Source: Rhodococcus sp040643435 (GTDB lineage: Bacteria; Actinomycetota; Actinomycetes; Mycobacteriales; Mycobacteriaceae). From it: a stretch of 64,000 nucleotides of DNA. Below are positions 1 through 9,281 of the stretch, in pieces. The number at the start of each line of letters is the position of its first letter. Position 1 is the stretch's first letter. The notes beneath the pieces are model-generated. The model ran no database searches and had not been told where the DNA came from. It saw nothing but the letters and a program-made list of their open reading frames with translations. Both the position numbers and the translations under genes were made by a program. The DNA is taken from NCBI RefSeq assembly GCF_040643435.1, contig NZ_JBEYUH010000004.1, positions 186,001-250,000 on the forward strand, written 5' to 3'.

Positions 1-119
1 AGCTACAGGCCGGAGACACCGAAATCGTCCAGGAACCGACCGACCAACCCTATGGTGTCCGTGACTGCGCACTCCGTGATCCTGCCGGAAACATGGTGCG
101 TATCCAGGAGCTTCGCTGA
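1..119 (+). CDS. VOC (glyoxalase/bleomycin-resistance) family protein, C-terminal fragment
   Basis: Only the last 38 codons lie in the window; the reading frame begins at base 3 and the start is upstream. The peptide contains YGVRDCALRDPAGNMVRI, which matches the end of VOC-superfamily proteins: a conserved Y/F-G-x-R-D-x-x-x-x-D-P-x-G-N motif in the last beta strands of a glyoxalase/dioxygenase fold. These proteins bind or modify small molecules such as antibiotics or thiol adducts; substrate cannot be told from the fragment. It lies 41 bases before a deazaflavin-dependent reductase and a UvrA-like ATPase on the same strand, so the three may form a detoxification or resistance operon. Family assignment is fairly safe, function is open. 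Confidence 0.7.
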   Translation, partial: LQAGDTEIVQEPTDQPYGVRDCALRDPAGNMVRIQELR

Positions 120-160
120 CCGATCGCTGAGGGCGACCACCCTGATGGCAGGAGGTAGTG

Positions 161-646
161 ATGGTATCGAAGGACGGCGAACGTAGACGCGACAGAGTCC
201 CCGGAACGCCGGGTCGCGTGTCGCGATGGTTCCAGCGCAAGTCGAACGAGAGAATCAACCGCAAGATCCGGCGAGGGCGGGAGAAGGTCATGGGTATGCG
301 CCTTCTCGTCCTTCACACAGTCGGACGGCGCAGTGGACGGCCTCACGCCACCCCTCTGATGTGGCTGGAGGATGGCGACGGACTTCTGGTCGTCGCATCC
401 GGGGGCGGGAGCAGGAATCCCGACTGGCACGCCAACCTCTCCGCTCGTCCCGAACGGGTGGCAGTGGAACTTCCGGGCATGGAACCCGTGCCGGCCGCAG
501 TCGCGTGTTTGACGGGTGCCGACCGGGAGCAGGCGTGGCAGCTCATCGCCGCCGAGCAACCCCGCGTCGCGAAATATCAGAGCAGATCCGAGCGTGAATA
601 CCCGGTGATCCGGCTTACCCTCCGAAACGCCACCACTGGCCAATAG
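161..646 (+). CDS. deazaflavin (F420)-dependent nitroreductase family protein
   Basis: A 161-residue protein of the Ddn/DUF385 family, split-barrel enzymes that use reduced coenzyme F420 to reduce quinones or nitro compounds. Visible family marks are GRRSGRPHATPLMWL (about residues 55-69) followed by VVASGGGSRNPDWHANL, the conserved F420-binding stretch with its Gly-rich loop and the P-x-W-x-x-N-L motif. The N-terminus is basic, as in membrane-associated members. The ATG at 161 is preferred over the in-frame GTG at 158 because GGAGGT at 151-156 then has a 4-base spacer. It sits between the VOC gene and the UvrA-like gene, 17 bases from the latter. The family is typical of actinobacteria; the substrate is unknown. 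Confidence 0.85.
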   Translation: MVSKDGERRRDRVPGTPGRVSRWFQRKSNERINRKIRRGREKVMGMRLLVLHTVGRRSGRPHATPLMWLEDGDGLLVVASGGGSRNPDWHANLSARPERVAVELPGMEPVPAAVACLTGADREQAWQLIAAEQPRVAKYQSRSEREYPVIRLTLRNATTGQ

Positions 647-663
647 ACCCCGGGAGTACCTGC

Positions 664-3063
664 ATGACCTCGAAGAAGGACACCGTATCGCCCGACGTGC
701 ACGTCGCGGACAGCCACGACGTGATCAGCGTGCACGGTGCGCGGGTGAACAACCTCCGCGACATCGCTGTGGAGATTCCGAAACGCCGGCTCACAGTCTT
801 CACCGGTGTCTCGGGCTCGGGGAAGAGTTCGCTGGTCTTCAGCACCATCGCGGCCGAATCGCAGCGGCTCATCAACGAGACGTACAGCGCGTTCGTCCAA
901 GGTTTCATGCCGACCCTCGCCCGACCTGACGTGGACGTACTCGACGGAATCACGGCGGCGATCATCGTCGGGCAGGAGCGGATGGGATCGAACCCCCGCT
1001 CCACCGTCGGCACTGCCACCGACGCCAATGCGATGCTGCGCATCCTGTTCAGCCGGGTCGCGCAGCCGCACATCGGCCCGCCCAACGCGTACTCGTTCAA
1101 CGTGCCGTCGGTGCGGGCCAGTGGCGCGGTCACCGTCGACAAGGGTGAGGGGAGAACGCAGGCGGAGAAGGTCACCTTCAACCGGCTCGGCGGCATGTGC
1201 CCTCGGTGCGAAGGCAAGGGTTCGGTATCCGATTTCGACCTGACGGTGCTCTACGACGACAGTCTCTCACTCAACGAGGGCGCGCTGAAGATTCCCGGCT
1301 ACAGCATGGACGGCTGGTACGGCCGGATCTATCGCGGGTGCGGCTTCTTCGATCCCGACAAGCCGATTGCGAAGTTCACCAAGCGGCAACTCCACGACCT
1401 GCTCTACAAGGAACCCACCAAGGTCAAGGTCGAGGGCATCAACGTCACCTTCGAAGGCTTGATCCCCAAGATCCAGAAGTCGTTCCTTTCGAAGGATCTC
1501 GACGCGATGCAACCGCACATCCGCGCATTCGTCGAGAAGGCGGTCGTCTTCTCGACATGCCCGGAGTGTGACGGCACGCGCCTCGCTCCGGAAGCCCGGT
1601 CGTCGAAGATCGACGGCAAGAGCATCGCGGATGTGTGCGCGATGCAGATCAGTGATCTTGCCGAATGGGTTCGCGGACTGGACTATCCGCAGGTGTCACC
1701 GCTGCTGACCGGCCTCCGGCATCTGCTCGACTCCTTCACCGAGATCGGTCTGGGGTATCTGTCGCTCGACCGCTCCACCGGAACGCTGTCCGGAGGAGAA
1801 TCACAGCGCACCAAGATGATCCGCCATCTCGGGTCGTCACTGACCGACGTGACCTATGTGTTCGACGAACCGACGATCGGTCTGCATCCACACGACATCG
1901 CCCGCATGAACAACCTGCTGCTGCAATTGCGCGACAAGGGCAACACGGTGCTCGTCGTCGAGCACAAACCGGAATCCATCGAGATTGCCGATCACATTGT
2001 CGATCTCGGCCCGCGTGCGGGTACCGAAGGCGGGCAGGTGGTCTTCGAGGGCACGGTGGACGAACTGAGGAGTGCCGACACGCTCACCGGCAGGCACCTC
2101 GACGACCGGGCGTCGCTCAAATCTGCGGTGCGTACTCCTACCGGAGCGCTCGAGATCCGCGGTGCCGACACCCACAATCTGCAGAACGTCGATGTGGACA
2201 TCCCGCTCGGTGTGCTCGTCGTGCTGACCGGCGTGGCCGGTTCGGGCAAGAGTTCGCTGATCGACGGATCGGTGGTCGGCCGCGACGGAGTGGTGTCGAT
2301 CGACCAGAGTCCGATCAAGGGTTCGCGCCGCAGCAACCCCGCGACCTACACGGGCCTGCTCGAACCCATCCGAAAGGCGTTCGCGAAGGCGAACGGCGTC
2401 AAGGCGGCACTGTTCAGTTCCAATTCCGAGGGTGCCTGCCAGACTTGCAAGGGTGCCGGAGTGGTCTACACCGAACTCGGTGTGATGGCCACGGTCGAGT
2501 CGGTCTGCGAGGACTGCGAGGGCAAACGCTTCCAGGCTGCGGTCCTCGAGTACACCCTCGCCGAACGGAACATCGCGGACGTGCTCGGCATGTCCGTCGC
2601 GCAGGCCCAGGAGTTCTTCGCCGACGGTGAAGCGCGCACACCGGCCGCGTCGAAGATCCTGCAGCGACTGGCCGACGTCGGTCTCGGATATTTACGGCTC
2701 GGGCAGCCCCTGACCACTCTGTCCGGCGGCGAGCGGCAGCGTCTCAAGCTGGCCACGGCGATGGCCGAGAAGGGTGATGTCTACATCCTCGACGAACCCA
2801 CCACCGGTCTGCATCTCGCCGATGTCGAGCAATTGCTCGGACTGCTCGACCGGCTCGTCGAGTCCGGAAAGTCGGTGATCGTCATCGAGCATCACCAGGC
2901 GGTGATGGCTCACGCCGACTGGATCATCGATCTCGGCCCCGGGGCCGGCCACGACGGTGGACGTGTCGTCTTCGAGGGCACCCCGGCCGAACTCGTGGAC
3001 AAGCGATCGACCCTCACCGGCGAGCATCTTGCAGAATATGTCGGGGTTGGGGTCAGCGGCTGA
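664..3063 (+). CDS. UvrA-like ABC-type ATPase (UvrA2/DrrC class)
   Basis: A 799-residue paralogue of excinuclease subunit UvrA. Two ABC modules are seen: Walker A GVSGSGKSSL at residues 48-57 with signature LSGGESQRTK near 375, and Walker A GVAGSGKSSL near 523 with signature LSGGERQRLK near 685. Zinc-ribbon-type CxxC pairs occur at CPRC, CPEC, CQTC and CEDC. It is about 150 residues shorter than housekeeping UvrA, as in the UvrA2/DrrC class, whose members lack or shorten the UvrB-interaction region and have been linked to resistance to DNA-binding drugs. GGGAG precedes the ATG by 7-8 bases. The last 11 bases overlap benE on the other strand. Role in resistance is inference; the ATPase family is certain. 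Confidence 0.88.
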   Translation: MTSKKDTVSPDVHVADSHDVISVHGARVNNLRDIAVEIPKRRLTVFTGVSGSGKSSLVFSTIAAESQRLINETYSAFVQGFMPTLARPDVDVLDGITAAIIVGQERMGSNPRSTVGTATDANAMLRILFSRVAQPHIGPPNAYSFNVPSVRASGAVTVDKGEGRTQAEKVTFNRLGGMCPRCEGKGSVSDFDLTVLYDDSLSLNEGALKIPGYSMDGWYGRIYRGCGFFDPDKPIAKFTKRQLHDLLYKEPTKVKVEGINVTFEGLIPKIQKSFLSKDLDAMQPHIRAFVEKAVVFSTCPECDGTRLAPEARSSKIDGKSIADVCAMQISDLAEWVRGLDYPQVSPLLTGLRHLLDSFTEIGLGYLSLDRSTGTLSGGESQRTKMIRHLGSSLTDVTYVFDEPTIGLHPHDIARMNNLLLQLRDKGNTVLVVEHKPESIEIADHIVDLGPRAGTEGGQVVFEGTVDELRSADTLTGRHLDDRASLKSAVRTPTGALEIRGADTHNLQNVDVDIPLGVLVVLTGVAGSGKSSLIDGSVVGRDGVVSIDQSPIKGSRRSNPATYTGLLEPIRKAFAKANGVKAALFSSNSEGACQTCKGAGVVYTELGVMATVESVCEDCEGKRFQAAVLEYTLAERNIADVLGMSVAQAQEFFADGEARTPAASKILQRLADVGLGYLRLGQPLTTLSGGERQRLKLATAMAEKGDVYILDEPTTGLHLADVEQLLGLLDRLVESGKSVIVIEHHQAVMAHADWIIDLGPGAGHDGGRVVFEGTPAELVDKRSTLTGEHLAEYVGVGVSG

Positions 3064-4303
3064 AGTCCGGACGTTCCATCAGCCACGACACGGCGACCCC
3101 GGCGACGAGCCCCCAGAAGGCCGCGCCGATGTTCCACACGGTGATGCTCGAGGCGGTGACGACGAAGGCGACGAGCGCGCCCATCGTGTGCTTGTGCGCG
3201 AATCCGGCCACGAAGGCACCCTGCAATGCTTTGAGCATCGCCAGGCCACCGAGTGTCGCGACGAACGCGGCGGGCGCGGCGATCATCCACCGGACGAACA
3301 GGGGCGCGAACAGGCCGAAACCGATCGCCAGTGTGCCGCACGTGATCGCTGCGGTGTATTGACGGGCGCGATCACCGGAGGCGACGAGCAACGCGTTGGT
3401 CGGCCCGGTGAGGCAGGTCGACACCGCGCCCACACAGGCGGCGGGGAAGGACCACAGACCGCACGCTATCGCGGACACGTTGACCGGCGGGTTGTGGCCG
3501 GCCGATCGCAGGACCGCGATGCCCTGGCCGTTCTGCACCACGAGCACCGTGATGGCGAGCGGTACGACGAGTTCGAGAATCGCCGACCACGTGAACTGCG
3601 GCGCAGTGAAGACCGGAGCCGCGAACACCGCACTGTCGGACCCCGTGGGCGAGAATCGGCCGGACAGAGCCACCGCGGCCACGCCGGCGAGGAGCGCACC
3701 GAGGATCGGAGGCATCCACTTGCCCATGACTGCAACGGAACTGAGCAGAAGGAAGACGATCACCATCGGCGCTGCGATCGCTACGTCGGAGCCGAGTGCA
3801 ACCACCAGGTCGATGCCGAACTTCAGGAACACTCCCGCAACCATCGCCATGACGATCGGCATCGGCAGCGCTTCCATGACGCGGCGTACCATCCCCGACG
3901 CTCCCAGCACCGTCACGAGGGCAGCGGTCACGAAGAATGCGCCGACCACTTCCGCCCAACTCAGATGCGTCAGTGAACCGCCGACGAGCACGGTGCCGGG
4001 GATCGTCCAGAAGAACCCGAGGGGCTGCCGGTAGGCGACACTCATCGCGATCGTGAGCAACCCGTTGAGCACGAACACACCGAAAATCCACGACGCCAGT
4101 TGCGGGGCGCTCAAGCCACCGGCCGCCCCGGCCGCGAGGATCACCGCAACCGGCCCGGTGCACGAGAATACGAGCCCGATCAGACCGTTCGCAGCGTATC
4201 GCGGGCCCAGGTCCCGAAGTATGTCGCGTGGTCCGGCGACCGGGCGCGCGGGGCGCTCGAGCAGGCCGACCTCGGCGGTGGGGCGATCGTCCACGGCGGT
4301 CAT
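3053..4303 (-). CDS. benE: benzoate/H+ symporter, BenE family
   Basis: A 416-residue polytopic membrane protein of the BenE family, proton-coupled importers of benzoate in the inner membrane. After a hydrophilic N-terminus (about 35 residues) there are roughly 11-12 hydrophobic segments, starting with NGLIGLVFSCTGPVAVILAA, and the family motif region TGPTNALLVA near the C-terminal half. ATG at 4303 is chosen; an in-frame TTG lies directly before it. It is the last gene of the minus-strand ben set and starts 6 bases after the stop of the LuxR-type regulator, so it is likely co-transcribed with it. Two benzoate uptake systems, BenK and BenE, flank one regulator here, a combination seen in other benzoate degraders. 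Confidence 0.9.
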   Translation of the reverse strand: MTAVDDRPTAEVGLLERPARPVAGPRDILRDLGPRYAANGLIGLVFSCTGPVAVILAAGAAGGLSAPQLASWIFGVFVLNGLLTIAMSVAYRQPLGFFWTIPGTVLVGGSLTHLSWAEVVGAFFVTAALVTVLGASGMVRRVMEALPMPIVMAMVAGVFLKFGIDLVVALGSDVAIAAPMVIVFLLLSSVAVMGKWMPPILGALLAGVAAVALSGRFSPTGSDSAVFAAPVFTAPQFTWSAILELVVPLAITVLVVQNGQGIAVLRSAGHNPPVNVSAIACGLWSFPAACVGAVSTCLTGPTNALLVASGDRARQYTAAITCGTLAIGFGLFAPLFVRWMIAAPAAFVATLGGLAMLKALQGAFVAGFAHKHTMGALVAFVVTASSITVWNIGAAFWGLVAGVAVSWLMERPDFSR

Positions 4304-4309
4304 CAATCG

Positions 4310-7036
4310 TCAACCTCGATCCTGTTGTCGGAACTTGGCAGCGAGTTCGCTGCGCGAGCGGATACCGAATTTCGAGTACACGCGGGTCAGGTGGTACTGC
4401 ACCGTCTTGACCGACAGAAACAGCTCGCCGGCGACCTCCTTGTTGGTGCGGCCCGACGCCACGAGGTTGGCGACGGCGCGTTCCTGTGGTGTGAGCGTCG
4501 AGAGATCCGCACGAGGAACCTCCGTCTCCTCCCCGGTGCGCAGCCCACCGGCCTTGAGTTCGCGGTCGCAACGTTCGACGTACGTGACAGCACCGAGAGA
4601 CGAGTACAGTTCGCGCGCGGTACGGATCACGGCATCGGCGTCCCGTCGGCGTCCTGCACGTCGCAACGTCTGACCGTACGCGAAATTCACGCGTGCGCGG
4701 TCGTAAGGCAGTGGAAGCGTGTCGATCTCGGCGAGTGAGTTCTCGAAGACGTCTCGGGCGGCGTCGATGTCCCCGCGAGCACCGAGTATCCGCCCGCGCA
4801 CGTAACCGAGACGTGCCTTCGCGGATCGGTGTCCGCGTTCGGCAGCGAGTTCTTCGTGTGGCAGCAGGAATTCGTCGGCTTCGTTCACCCGTCCGGTGAT
4901 CACGAGAGCGTTGCCGTACAGATCCGGCCAAGGCCAGTGCCCGGGCTCGTCGATCGCCCCCCGATCGCGCATGGCGACGATCGGCTGCAGATAACGCAGA
5001 ACGCTCGCGTAGTCGGACACGACCTCGGCGCACTGCGCGAGACACAGGCAGGCCGGTACGAGCATCAACGGGTAGTCGTTGTTCCCCGCGCGCGCCCGAT
5101 GTGTGTGTTGCCTTGCCGCATCCCAATTTCCGCGCAGAGCATTGATCTGGGCCCCGGTCCAGTGGACGAGCGGTCCGAGCAGGTCGAGTTGCGTCGCGTC
5201 GAGTTGTGCCGCGGCGCGGTCCACAGTACGGAGAGCGTCGGACCATGCGCCCAATGCGAACTGTGTTCGTGCGAGCCACGCCTGCGCCCACAATGAGATA
5301 CGCAGTGAACCGCCGCGGAAGGTGGTCGGTTCTGCGGCTTCGAGTTCGGTTCGCGCGAGGTCGGGCCGATCGAGCGTCAGGGCGAGCCATCCCTCGGCCA
5401 TGCGGATACGCTGACTCTGCGCACCGAGGCGGATGGATTCGGACAGCGCGGAGTACGACTCCGTCGCGTCGTCCACCCGGCCGGTCATCGCCAGTCCGAG
5501 CCCGCGGATGGCCTGAGACTCGACAACGGGAGGAGCAGTATCGGGCAGGGCGTCGGAGGCACGATCGGCCCACAGTACGAGATCGTCGCCGCGCAGACGT
5601 GCCAGCGAATGCAGTACCAGACGCTGTGAGATCGTCGCCGCGAGTTCGGGCCGGGAACTCGGATCGTCGATCATCGACCACGCTTCGGTGAGCAGGTGAT
5701 GGGCTTCGGCGGCTCGCCCCTTCTGAATCGCGAGATATCCCAGTACGGCGTTGCGCATCGGTCCGCTGGGCACGCTTTCGATCTCGGGAACGAACGTCTG
5801 GGCCTGGGGAAGGTCTGCGGCGCCGGTCAGCGCGTCGACCCCGCGGATCATTCTCAGCGTGCGCAGATCTCGGTCGAGACTGATGCGGCTCGCAGTGATC
5901 AATGCTTCGGCGGCCAGCGACCACGCACCGTCGGCGGCGCAGCGACGGGCGTAAGCGTCGAGACGCGTTGCGAGTTCCTCGTTTCCGGTCGGCGTGGCGG
6001 AGACGAGATGGAACAGCCTCGCGCCCTCGTCGTCGACGAGCGACGCGGCCCGGGCATGAAGGCTGTGCCAGCGTGCCGGGCCGATCTCGTCGGCAACTGC
6101 CGCACGGGTCATGGGATCAGGAAACGACAGCGACACCACCCCGCGTTGTTCCCGCATCGTGAGCAACCCGAGGTGGTGGGCTTCGTCGAGTGCTTGCGTG
6201 GTATCGGTGAGCTCGGCGAGTTCGGCTACCAGTGCGAGCGATTCGGTGGAGCTCTGCACGGCCGCGGTGCCCAGCACGGCGACGGCTTCGACGAGGGCAC
6301 GCGTGTTCGGGGAGCAGCGGTCGAGGATGCGGCTCACGCGGCCTGAGTGTTGCCGGGGTGCCGGAAATCGTGCCTGCCACCGGTGCCATTCGTTGCGGGG
6401 GATCTCATCGAGGAGTTGCAGGATCGAGCGTGGGTTTCCGAGGGTGTGTTCCTGCAGGCGGCGTGCCGTCCACGCGGACAGGTCGACGCCGATGCGATGA
6501 AGGGCGAGTTGCGTGATGTCGGGCGGTGTCAGAGGTCCTACGTGGACGGTATCCGTGCGGTGGCAGTTCGAGAGAAGGTCGGCGGTCGCCTGGGCGACAT
6601 CGTCGGGAAGCACATCGGGCAGGATCCAGATCATGAGGAGGGAGCGGCCGTTCGCTCGCCGGATCGACGAGGAGAGGGCCTGCAGCGACTCGATGTCCGC
6701 ATAGTGTGCGTCATCGACAACGATCATGGTGGCGTCGCCGACGCGACCGAGAAAGCCGTGGGCCGCCTCCACCGGGTCGTCCGCGACGACGGACTCACCG
6801 AGAAGTTGCTCGAGCACGGACCACCGATGGTCGGCCTCCCAGTGTGCGCCGGACGCCTCGTGAACGATCAGATCACCGTGACGTTCGACGAAATGCGAAA
6901 CGAGTGAGGACTTTCCGGTGCCGGAGGCCCCCTCGACGAGGACGAGCAAGGGGACCCCCGTGCGCGATTCGTCGAGGAGGCGTTCGAGTTGCGTCAACTC
7001 GGAGTTCCTGCCGATGAGCACTGCGGTGTCCGTCAC
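4310..7036 (-). CDS. LuxR-family (LAL type) ATP-binding transcriptional regulator
   Basis: A 908-residue regulator of the large ATP-binding LuxR (MalT-like) class. Walker A GASGTGKS is at residues 36-43 and a Walker B-like MIVVDDAHYAD follows near 105. The middle is helical and TPR-like. The C-terminus carries a LuxR helix-turn-helix, with LTPQERAVANLVASGRTNKE and then KTVQYHLTRVYSKFGIRSR. The GTG start at 7036 overlaps the benK stop as GTGA, so translation is coupled to benK. benE follows 6 bases after its stop. Its position between two benzoate transporters suggests it senses benzoate or a metabolite and controls uptake or the ben genes. That role is inferred from context; many bacteria use AraC- or LysR-type regulators here. 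Confidence 0.85.
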   Translation of the reverse strand: MTDTAVLIGRNSELTQLERLLDESRTGVPLLVLVEGASGTGKSSLVSHFVERHGDLIVHEASGAHWEADHRWSVLEQLLGESVVADDPVEAAHGFLGRVGDATMIVVDDAHYADIESLQALSSSIRRANGRSLLMIWILPDVLPDDVAQATADLLSNCHRTDTVHVGPLTPPDITQLALHRIGVDLSAWTARRLQEHTLGNPRSILQLLDEIPRNEWHRWQARFPAPRQHSGRVSRILDRCSPNTRALVEAVAVLGTAAVQSSTESLALVAELAELTDTTQALDEAHHLGLLTMREQRGVVSLSFPDPMTRAAVADEIGPARWHSLHARAASLVDDEGARLFHLVSATPTGNEELATRLDAYARRCAADGAWSLAAEALITASRISLDRDLRTLRMIRGVDALTGAADLPQAQTFVPEIESVPSGPMRNAVLGYLAIQKGRAAEAHHLLTEAWSMIDDPSSRPELAATISQRLVLHSLARLRGDDLVLWADRASDALPDTAPPVVESQAIRGLGLAMTGRVDDATESYSALSESIRLGAQSQRIRMAEGWLALTLDRPDLARTELEAAEPTTFRGGSLRISLWAQAWLARTQFALGAWSDALRTVDRAAAQLDATQLDLLGPLVHWTGAQINALRGNWDAARQHTHRARAGNNDYPLMLVPACLCLAQCAEVVSDYASVLRYLQPIVAMRDRGAIDEPGHWPWPDLYGNALVITGRVNEADEFLLPHEELAAERGHRSAKARLGYVRGRILGARGDIDAARDVFENSLAEIDTLPLPYDRARVNFAYGQTLRRAGRRRDADAVIRTARELYSSLGAVTYVERCDRELKAGGLRTGEETEVPRADLSTLTPQERAVANLVASGRTNKEVAGELFLSVKTVQYHLTRVYSKFGIRSRSELAAKFRQQDRG

Positions 7037-8376
7037 ACATCCACGGTAGTCGGCAGGGGCCGGTCGGAACTGCGGACCGGCGAGACGGTGTGGACCGGCC
7101 GGGGTACGAAGTAGGTGACCAGACCGCCGGCGAGTGCGATACCCGCGAAGATGTAGAAGTTCACGTTGTTCGCGAATCCTGCGCCGATGAGCAGGCCACC
7201 GATGACAGGGCCGACGATGCCGCCCAGGCGGCCGAATCCGGCACACCATGCGACACCCGCAGCGCGTGCGGGAGTGTCGTAGTAGTTGGACACGAATCCG
7301 TAGATGAGCACCTGGGTGCCGATCGTGCCGACACCGGCGATCGCAACCGCGGTGAGCAGCACCGGGAGCGGGAAGCCGAGCGTGAGCAGCACCAGCGCGA
7401 CGGCCGCGAGGAAGAAGGTGGTGACGATGACGGATTGCGGTCCGCGGCCGTCGGCGATCTTCGAGGCGAGCAATCCTCCGAGGATGGCGCCCCCGTTGAG
7501 GACGAGCAGGAAGCCGAGTGATCCGTTGGCGTTGTAGCCGGCGTCTGCCATGATCTTCGGCAGCCAGGTGTTGAGGCCGTAGGTGAGCAGCAGTCCGGCG
7601 AAGCTCATCATGCCGAGCAGTCCCGTGCCGACCGCGTATCTGCGGGTGGCGAGGGCAGCGAAGCCGATCTTTTCGCTCGGGGCGACCGGGGCGGCGGCCG
7701 GCACCGGGAAGCCGAATTTCGCGCATACGGCCTGCGCCTCGTCGGAGCGTCCCCGCGACTGGAGCCAGGCCGGTGACTCGGGAAGCTTGAACAGGGCCAG
7801 CGGAAGCAGGATGACGAGAGGTAGCGCGCCGATCAGGAACAGCCCGCGCCAGCCGATGGCGTCGCGCAGCAGGATGGCGAGCAGCGAGGCCATGACACCG
7901 CCTGCGGGAACACCGCTGTAGACAATGGCATTGAAGAGATTGCGCTTGCCGGGAGGTGCGAACTCTGCGACCACGGCGCCGGCGGTGGCTACCAGACCGC
8001 CGACGCCGATACCGGTGAAGAAGCGGAGTACACCGAACATCGGGATGCTCGCGGCGAAGGCTGCTGCGCCCATGCCGACCGAGAACCAGACGATATTGAT
8101 CAACATCATCCTTCGCCGTCCGACGCGGTCACCGAAGGCCCCGGTCAGCAGCGCACCGACCATGACACCGATGAGGGCGTACGAACCCAGGGCGCCGCCC
8201 TGCTGGGCGGAGATTTCGCCGAGTTGCGTCGGGTCGGCCATCAGTGTGGGGAGGACGGTGCCGTAGACGACGAGATCGTAGCCGTCGAAGATGATCGCGA
8301 GTGTGGCGAGCGAGACGATCCAGATGACGCTGCGCCGATGTTGCGGGTTGGCCCAGGTCTGCGTGGCATGGGTCAT
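7033..8376 (-). CDS. benK: benzoate transporter, MFS aromatic acid:H+ symporter family
   Basis: A 447-residue major facilitator of the aromatic acid:H+ symporter (AAHS) family with 12 predicted membrane segments. Segment 1 contains FDGYDLVVYGTVLPTL, the AAHS D-G-x-D motif that takes part in substrate uptake. The loop 2-3 motif is GAFGDRVGRRRMM, and LPESPAWLQSRG closes the sixth segment region. It follows benD on the same strand after a rho-independent terminator and is itself followed by an overlapping regulator gene. Position in the benABCDK order supports benzoate as substrate. Membrane location is inferred from the strong hydrophobicity pattern. Confidence 0.88.
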   Translation of the reverse strand: MTHATQTWANPQHRRSVIWIVSLATLAIIFDGYDLVVYGTVLPTLMADPTQLGEISAQQGGALGSYALIGVMVGALLTGAFGDRVGRRRMMLINIVWFSVGMGAAAFAASIPMFGVLRFFTGIGVGGLVATAGAVVAEFAPPGKRNLFNAIVYSGVPAGGVMASLLAILLRDAIGWRGLFLIGALPLVILLPLALFKLPESPAWLQSRGRSDEAQAVCAKFGFPVPAAAPVAPSEKIGFAALATRRYAVGTGLLGMMSFAGLLLTYGLNTWLPKIMADAGYNANGSLGFLLVLNGGAILGGLLASKIADGRGPQSVIVTTFFLAAVALVLLTLGFPLPVLLTAVAIAGVGTIGTQVLIYGFVSNYYDTPARAAGVAWCAGFGRLGGIVGPVIGGLLIGAGFANNVNFYIFAGIALAGGLVTYFVPRPVHTVSPVRSSDRPLPTTVDV

Positions 8377-8419
8377 GAGGGCTCCGGTCTGTGAGGGGAG
8401 TCACTTCTGATTCCGGCTG

Positions 8420-8469
8420 AAAAAAATGGCCTCACCGGCGTATGAGTATGAAAAGCCTCCGGTGAGGCC
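8420..8469 (-). terminator. rho-independent terminator between benD and benK
   Basis: A perfect 11-bp stem (8428-8438 paired with 8459-8469, GGCCTCACCGG and complement) encloses a 20-base loop. On the minus strand it is followed by a run of seven T (complement of the A run at 8420-8426). It lies 14 bases after the benD stop and 44 bases before the benK start. It should end most benABCD transcripts, so benK, the LuxR-type gene and benE depend on read-through or their own promoter. Confidence 0.85.
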
Positions 8470-8483
8470 CGACGACAGGGGCG

Positions 8484-9281
8484 TCAGCCCAGATCGCCGC
8501 CGGCCACGGGAAGGACTGTGCCGGTGATGTACGAGGCCTCCTCGGAGGCCAGGAAACAGATCGCGGCGGCCTGCTCCGCGAGCGTGCCGTACCGCTTGAG
8601 CAGGGACGAATCGACGGTCTGGTCCACGATCTGCTGGTACCAGGCCTTCTCCTGCTCCGACTGTGGGGACGGGCCGCGCGCGACCCGTCGTTCCGGTGCG
8701 ACGGTGCCTCCCGGTGCCGTCGCCACTACGCGGACCCCGTAGGGCGCCAGCTCGAGCGCCAGCGACGCGGTGATCGCGTTGACGCCTCCCTTCGCTGCTG
8801 AGTACGGGACGCGGTTGATGCCGCGGGTTGCAACGGAGGAGACGTTCACGATCGTCCCGGCGCATCGTTCGATGAGGTGCGGAACGGCGGCGCGACACAT
8901 CCACAGGGTGGGAAACAGCGAGCGCCGGATCTCCTTCTCGATCTCCTCGGGCGCGTAGTACTCGTAGGGTTTCGCCCAGATCGTCCCGCCCACGACGTTG
9001 ACGAGTACGTCGATACGACCGGTGGCCTGAATCGCATACGAGACAGCACCTTCTGCGCCCTCGAAGGTCTCGAGATCCGCCGTCACCGAGTGTGCCTTGC
9101 TTCCGGATTCGCGCAATTGCCGGGCCACCTCGTGCACGAGTTCTGCGCGGTCGACGAGCACGACCTCACCGCCCTCGGCGGCGATCCGCGTCGCGACTTC
9201 GAGGCCGATGCCCTGCGCGGCGCCGGTGATCGTCAGGCAGCGCCCATCGAAACGGCCGGGGAAGATCTTCGTGTCGGTCAT
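8484..9281 (-). CDS. benD: benzoate cis-diol dehydrogenase (1,6-dihydroxycyclohexa-2,4-diene-1-carboxylate dehydrogenase)
   Basis: A 265-residue short-chain dehydrogenase that oxidises and decarboxylates the benzoate cis-dihydrodiol to catechol with NAD+. The Rossmann motif TGAAQGIG is near residue 19, the NVVGG motif replaces the usual NNAG, and the catalytic Ser-Tyr-Lys is seen in NVSS and YSAAK (PYSAAKGG). The NVVGGTIWAKPY stretch is typical of BenD rather than general SDRs. The ATG at 9281 overlaps the benC stop (ATGA), so it is translationally coupled. A terminator lies just downstream. The substrate call rests on family resemblance and its place after benABC. Confidence 0.93.
   Translation of the reverse strand: MTDTKIFPGRFDGRCLTITGAAQGIGLEVATRIAAEGGEVVLVDRAELVHEVARQLRESGSKAHSVTADLETFEGAEGAVSYAIQATGRIDVLVNVVGGTIWAKPYEYYAPEEIEKEIRRSLFPTLWMCRAAVPHLIERCAGTIVNVSSVATRGINRVPYSAAKGGVNAITASLALELAPYGVRVVATAPGGTVAPERRVARGPSPQSEQEKAWYQQIVDQTVDSSLLKRYGTLAEQAAAICFLASEEASYITGTVLPVAGGDLG

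Noticed and set aside
3372..5924. An 850-codon minus-strand frame across benE and the LuxR-type gene
   Set aside because: Extremely Arg-rich and overlapping two well-supported genes in another frame.
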